Shown here one piece after another: positions 31,012 to 32,863 of a DNA stretch of 32,863 bases. The stretch covers positions 1-32,863 of the forward strand of contig JAHDGM010000028.1 of the NCBI GenBank assembly GCA_020627655.1. Reading direction: 5' to 3'. The notes beneath the pieces are model-generated. The model ran no database searches. It was not told the DNA's origin and was given only the letters and a program-made list of their open reading frames with translations. The stretch comes from Hellea sp. Lineage in GTDB: Bacteria; Pseudomonadota; Alphaproteobacteria; Caulobacterales; Maricaulaceae. Both the position numbers and the translations under genes were made by a program. Numbering within the stretch: position 1 is the first letter of the stretch; each line of letters starts with the position of its first letter.

Positions 31012-32070
31012 CTACATTGGCGATTGCTCGATCTTTTGGGTCGGCACCGATGTCACCGTTGGAATTGGGGCATCTGGATTTGCGGGGATATCCTGAGGCG
31101 TCAGGGATTTAGGCGCCTTCACATCATCATATAACGATCCAAACAGCGAACTTTGTGCTGTCTCGACACTGACGGGCGGTGTGTAACCCCCGGCTAAGCG
31201 GCTGTCAGCCCTGCGCTGAGCTGGCGGCGTGACCTTAAGCTGTGACAAGGATTTGTTGACCTTAGGACCCGTGTGGAAGTTTTGCCCCGCCGGCAGAGCT
31301 GTTGGAGCCGTCGCAATCGGCGCATTAACTGAAGCTTCTCGAACAGGCTGTACCGGCGCAGGCGCTGCGGGTTTGGTGGCCTTTTGTTGAGGCAGAGTAT
31401 CAAGCTGAGGCCGGAAGGTATTATTACGCGGCGAAGGCGCTATTGCTGGGCGCTGTGCCGGAAGCTGTTGCGGCCGAGCTGCCATGCGCGGAGCTGAGCT
31501 ATCCAGACTATGCCGGAATTGAGGTGCGCGCGTCGCGGGCTGAGCCGGAGCAGGCCGTACCGTGCGATAAGCGGCGGTTTGCGGCTGAATGTGTTGCGGA
31601 ATGGGTGCTCTTCGCACGACCCGTTGTTGCGGTCTTTGGGCGTGTACCTGCCGTGATCTTTGTTCCTGTGCCGGTTGGGGAACTGCGCCGATCCGCGTGG
31701 TGCGTGTTGGCATGGCCTGCATCATAACCGATGGTTCTCCCACCCGCGTGGTTCGTTGCCCTGTCTGAACGAGACGCGCAGAAGCTGTAGCAGAATGATT
31801 ATCACCGCTAATGCTTATGGGGCTTGCAACCGGAGCGGCTTTGCGGGCGTTAAATTCACAAATTGCGGCTTTGGCATTGGCCCTGATGCGTACGAAGTTC
31901 CAGCCTTTACACTGGGCATCTCCCTGGCATTGCTGTTCACACTGCGCCGGGTTCTGCGCAGGGATGCTCATATAGGCTTGTCCTGGACGATAGGTTCCGT
32001 TTTCGGCTGCAATAGCCGGTGTGGCTGTTGCCAGAAGAGTAGCTGATATGACGGACAGAAAAAGGCGCAT
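31012..32070 (-). CDS. Secreted PAN-domain protein with long Pro/Gln/Arg-rich region
   Basis: The 352-residue product has a signal peptide (1-21, ending PAIA), then a PAN/apple-type domain (about 24-105). Cysteines 44, 48, 54 and 71 occur in CEQQCQGDAQCKGWNF and AICEF. The remaining about 240 residues are low complexity, rich in Pro, Gln, Ala and Arg, with no enzyme motif. PAN domains bind protein or carbohydrate. The pattern strongly matches the N-terminal part of the next gene upstream (32142), 71 bases away on the same strand, so the two are probably co-transcribed. Surface or periplasmic adhesion or matrix binding is a guess. Confidence 0.82.
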   Translation of the reverse strand: MRLFLSVISATLLATATPAIAAENGTYRPGQAYMSIPAQNPAQCEQQCQGDAQCKGWNFVRIRANAKAAICEFNARKAAPVASPISISGDNHSATASARLVQTGQRTTRVGEPSVMMQAMPTRTTRIGAVPQPAQEQRSRQVHAQRPQQRVVRRAPIPQHIQPQTAAYRTVRPAPAQPATRAPQFRHSLDSSAPRMAARPQQLPAQRPAIAPSPRNNTFRPQLDTLPQQKATKPAAPAPVQPVREASVNAPIATAPTALPAGQNFHTGPKVNKSLSQLKVTPPAQRRADSRLAGGYTPPVSVETAQSSLFGSLYDDVKAPKSLTPQDIPANPDAPIPTVTSVPTQKIEQSPM

Positions 32071-32141
32071 GGAAACCTCGAAACACGATTCGGATAAGGT
32101 TTAAGAATGGGCCAGAGGTGTTAGCGTTTGGTTAACTATAA

Positions 32142-32810
32142 TTACTGGATGTCTTCGAGTGGAGAGGCCAGCAACATAGCCCAGTAATGCTTGTAGCGTG
32201 TGGTGGGTTCAAAAACGAGGGCAACACCAAAATCTTCAACATCATTGCGGAGTAAGTTTTCATTATGGCCGGGACTTTCCTGCCAGGCTTTGAAGACCTT
32301 TTCCCAGCTGTTTTGACCTGAAGCCACATTCTCTGCAGCGATGGAAAAAACATAGCCTTTTCGCTGAACCCGGTCACTATGGGATGAACCATCAGTGCCG
32401 GAATGGGATATCATGCCGTGACGGGCCATATCCTCTGCATGGGTTTGAGAGGCTGCATTTAGCCGGGCATTCAACCGCACTGGCGGTAAATTATATTGAG
32501 CCCGGTAGGCATTTAAATCCGCCACGGCAATATCGAGCTGTAATGGCTCTGGCGGCTTGATTTCAAATGGTGATCCAGTTTCCAGCCCGTCATTGAGATA
32601 ACATATTACATGATTGACTGTGATATCAGGTTGCAGCGATTGCGCCCCCCGGCAGGTATCAGAATCATTATTGCACAGAGCGGCGCATTCAGCCGGGTCA
32701 GAAACAGTAACAGTTCGGTATGTACCGGGTGGCGGCGCGTCATCAAAGGTTTCGGCCATCCCGGTTTGGGGGCTGATCGCGAAAATCAAGGGGATGGCCA
32801 GGAAACGCAT
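32142..32810 (-). CDS. Secreted PAN-like plus CAP (SCP/PR1) domain protein
   Basis: The 222-residue product has a signal peptide (1-19, ending GMA), a short PAN-like part (about 28-75; Cys42, 46, 53, 70 with spacing similar to the gene at 31012), and a CAP domain (about 92-218) with HAEDMARHGMISHSG (His124, His131, His136), AENVASGQ and AWQESPGHNENLL (His182). CAP proteins are secreted; bacterial members have unclear roles in adhesion or wall biology. The stretch GTYRTVTVSDPAEC echoes GTYRPGQAYMSIPAQNPAQC of its neighbour. No clear ribosome site precedes ATG 32810. Upstream 53 bases to the window end hold nothing recognised. Confidence 0.88.
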   Translation of the reverse strand: MRFLAIPLIFAISPQTGMAETFDDAPPPGTYRTVTVSDPAECAALCNNDSDTCRGAQSLQPDITVNHVICYLNDGLETGSPFEIKPPEPLQLDIAVADLNAYRAQYNLPPVRLNARLNAASQTHAEDMARHGMISHSGTDGSSHSDRVQRKGYVFSIAAENVASGQNSWEKVFKAWQESPGHNENLLRNDVEDFGVALVFEPTTRYKHYWAMLLASPLEDIQ

Positions 32811-32863
32811 GTGTATTTTCTACGCGGAAATCCATGCCGTATAAAGTTACAAAGTGATAATGT

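Noticed and set aside
31443-32046. Open frames of 94 and 128 residues on the plus strand
   Set aside because: They are antisense to the PAN gene, whose GC-rich Pro/Gln/Arg codons keep the opposite strand open; no family features.
1-32863. CRISPR arrays, tRNA or rRNA genes, insertion sequences, prophage
   Set aside because: No regularly spaced repeats, cloverleaf-like sequences, transposase or phage proteins were seen in either strand.

Overview
The window reads as chromosomal DNA of an alphaproteobacterium with mid-range GC (judged by eye, not computed). Supporting signs are a MucR/Ros-family regulator, a DUF2336 protein, a DUF1491 protein, a PAS_5-type protein, a DivJ/PleC-like histidine kinase, and TTAA-N7-TTAA motifs of the CtrA type. 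Together they suggest a Caulobacterales/Maricaulales-like relative, but the genus cannot be fixed from this sequence alone. I saw no rRNA, tRNA, CRISPR array, transposase or phage genes.

Layout. (1) 1-3092: a rearranged TonB/TPR cluster. It holds the 3' part of a TPR gene, a terminator, a near-consensus promoter overlapped by a Zur-box-like palindrome, a tonB-type gene, a TPR gene whose 3' end has been replaced by the tail of a second tonB copy, and a shortened third TPR gene. (2) 3089-6604: oligopeptidase B on the minus strand, divergent from a DUF2336 protein. (3) 6720-15108: a tightly overlapping operon for an Mrp/Mbh-type cation/proton antiporter. It has subunits E, F, G, a separate MrpA C-terminal-like subunit, B, C, three different proton-channel (D/A-type) subunits and an unknown two-helix protein, and it ends with a translationally coupled MucR-like regulator that has lost zinc ligands. 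(4) 15161-18113: a CtrA-like box, a PAS_5 protein, a small membrane peptide, SufE and a DivJ-like kinase. (5) 18114-18461: a gene-free stretch whose strongly folding sequence ends in a textbook terminator, a candidate small RNA. (6) 18462-21383: an orphan BcsB-like protein, divergent from a DUF1491 gene that seems to lack any ATG/GTG/TTG start. (7) 21457-25858: housekeeping and redox genes: prfC, a glutathione S-transferase, apt, a flavin-binding PPOX-type protein and a MOSC protein. (8) 25936-27423: MAPEG and YCII genes divergent from a frameshifted TetR gene, with a perfect inverted repeat between them. (9) 27536-30394: a small unknown gene, then rplY-pth-ychF on the minus strand. (10) 30693-32810: a small membrane protein and two secreted PAN-type proteins, one fused to a CAP domain.

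The points most worth following are the TonB/TPR mosaic with its Zur-like operator, the antiporter operon with extra and modified subunits coupled to a zinc-ligand-poor MucR, the candidate small RNA, the probable CTG start of the DUF1491 gene, and the repeated abutment or overlap of convergent stop codons at four gene pairs.
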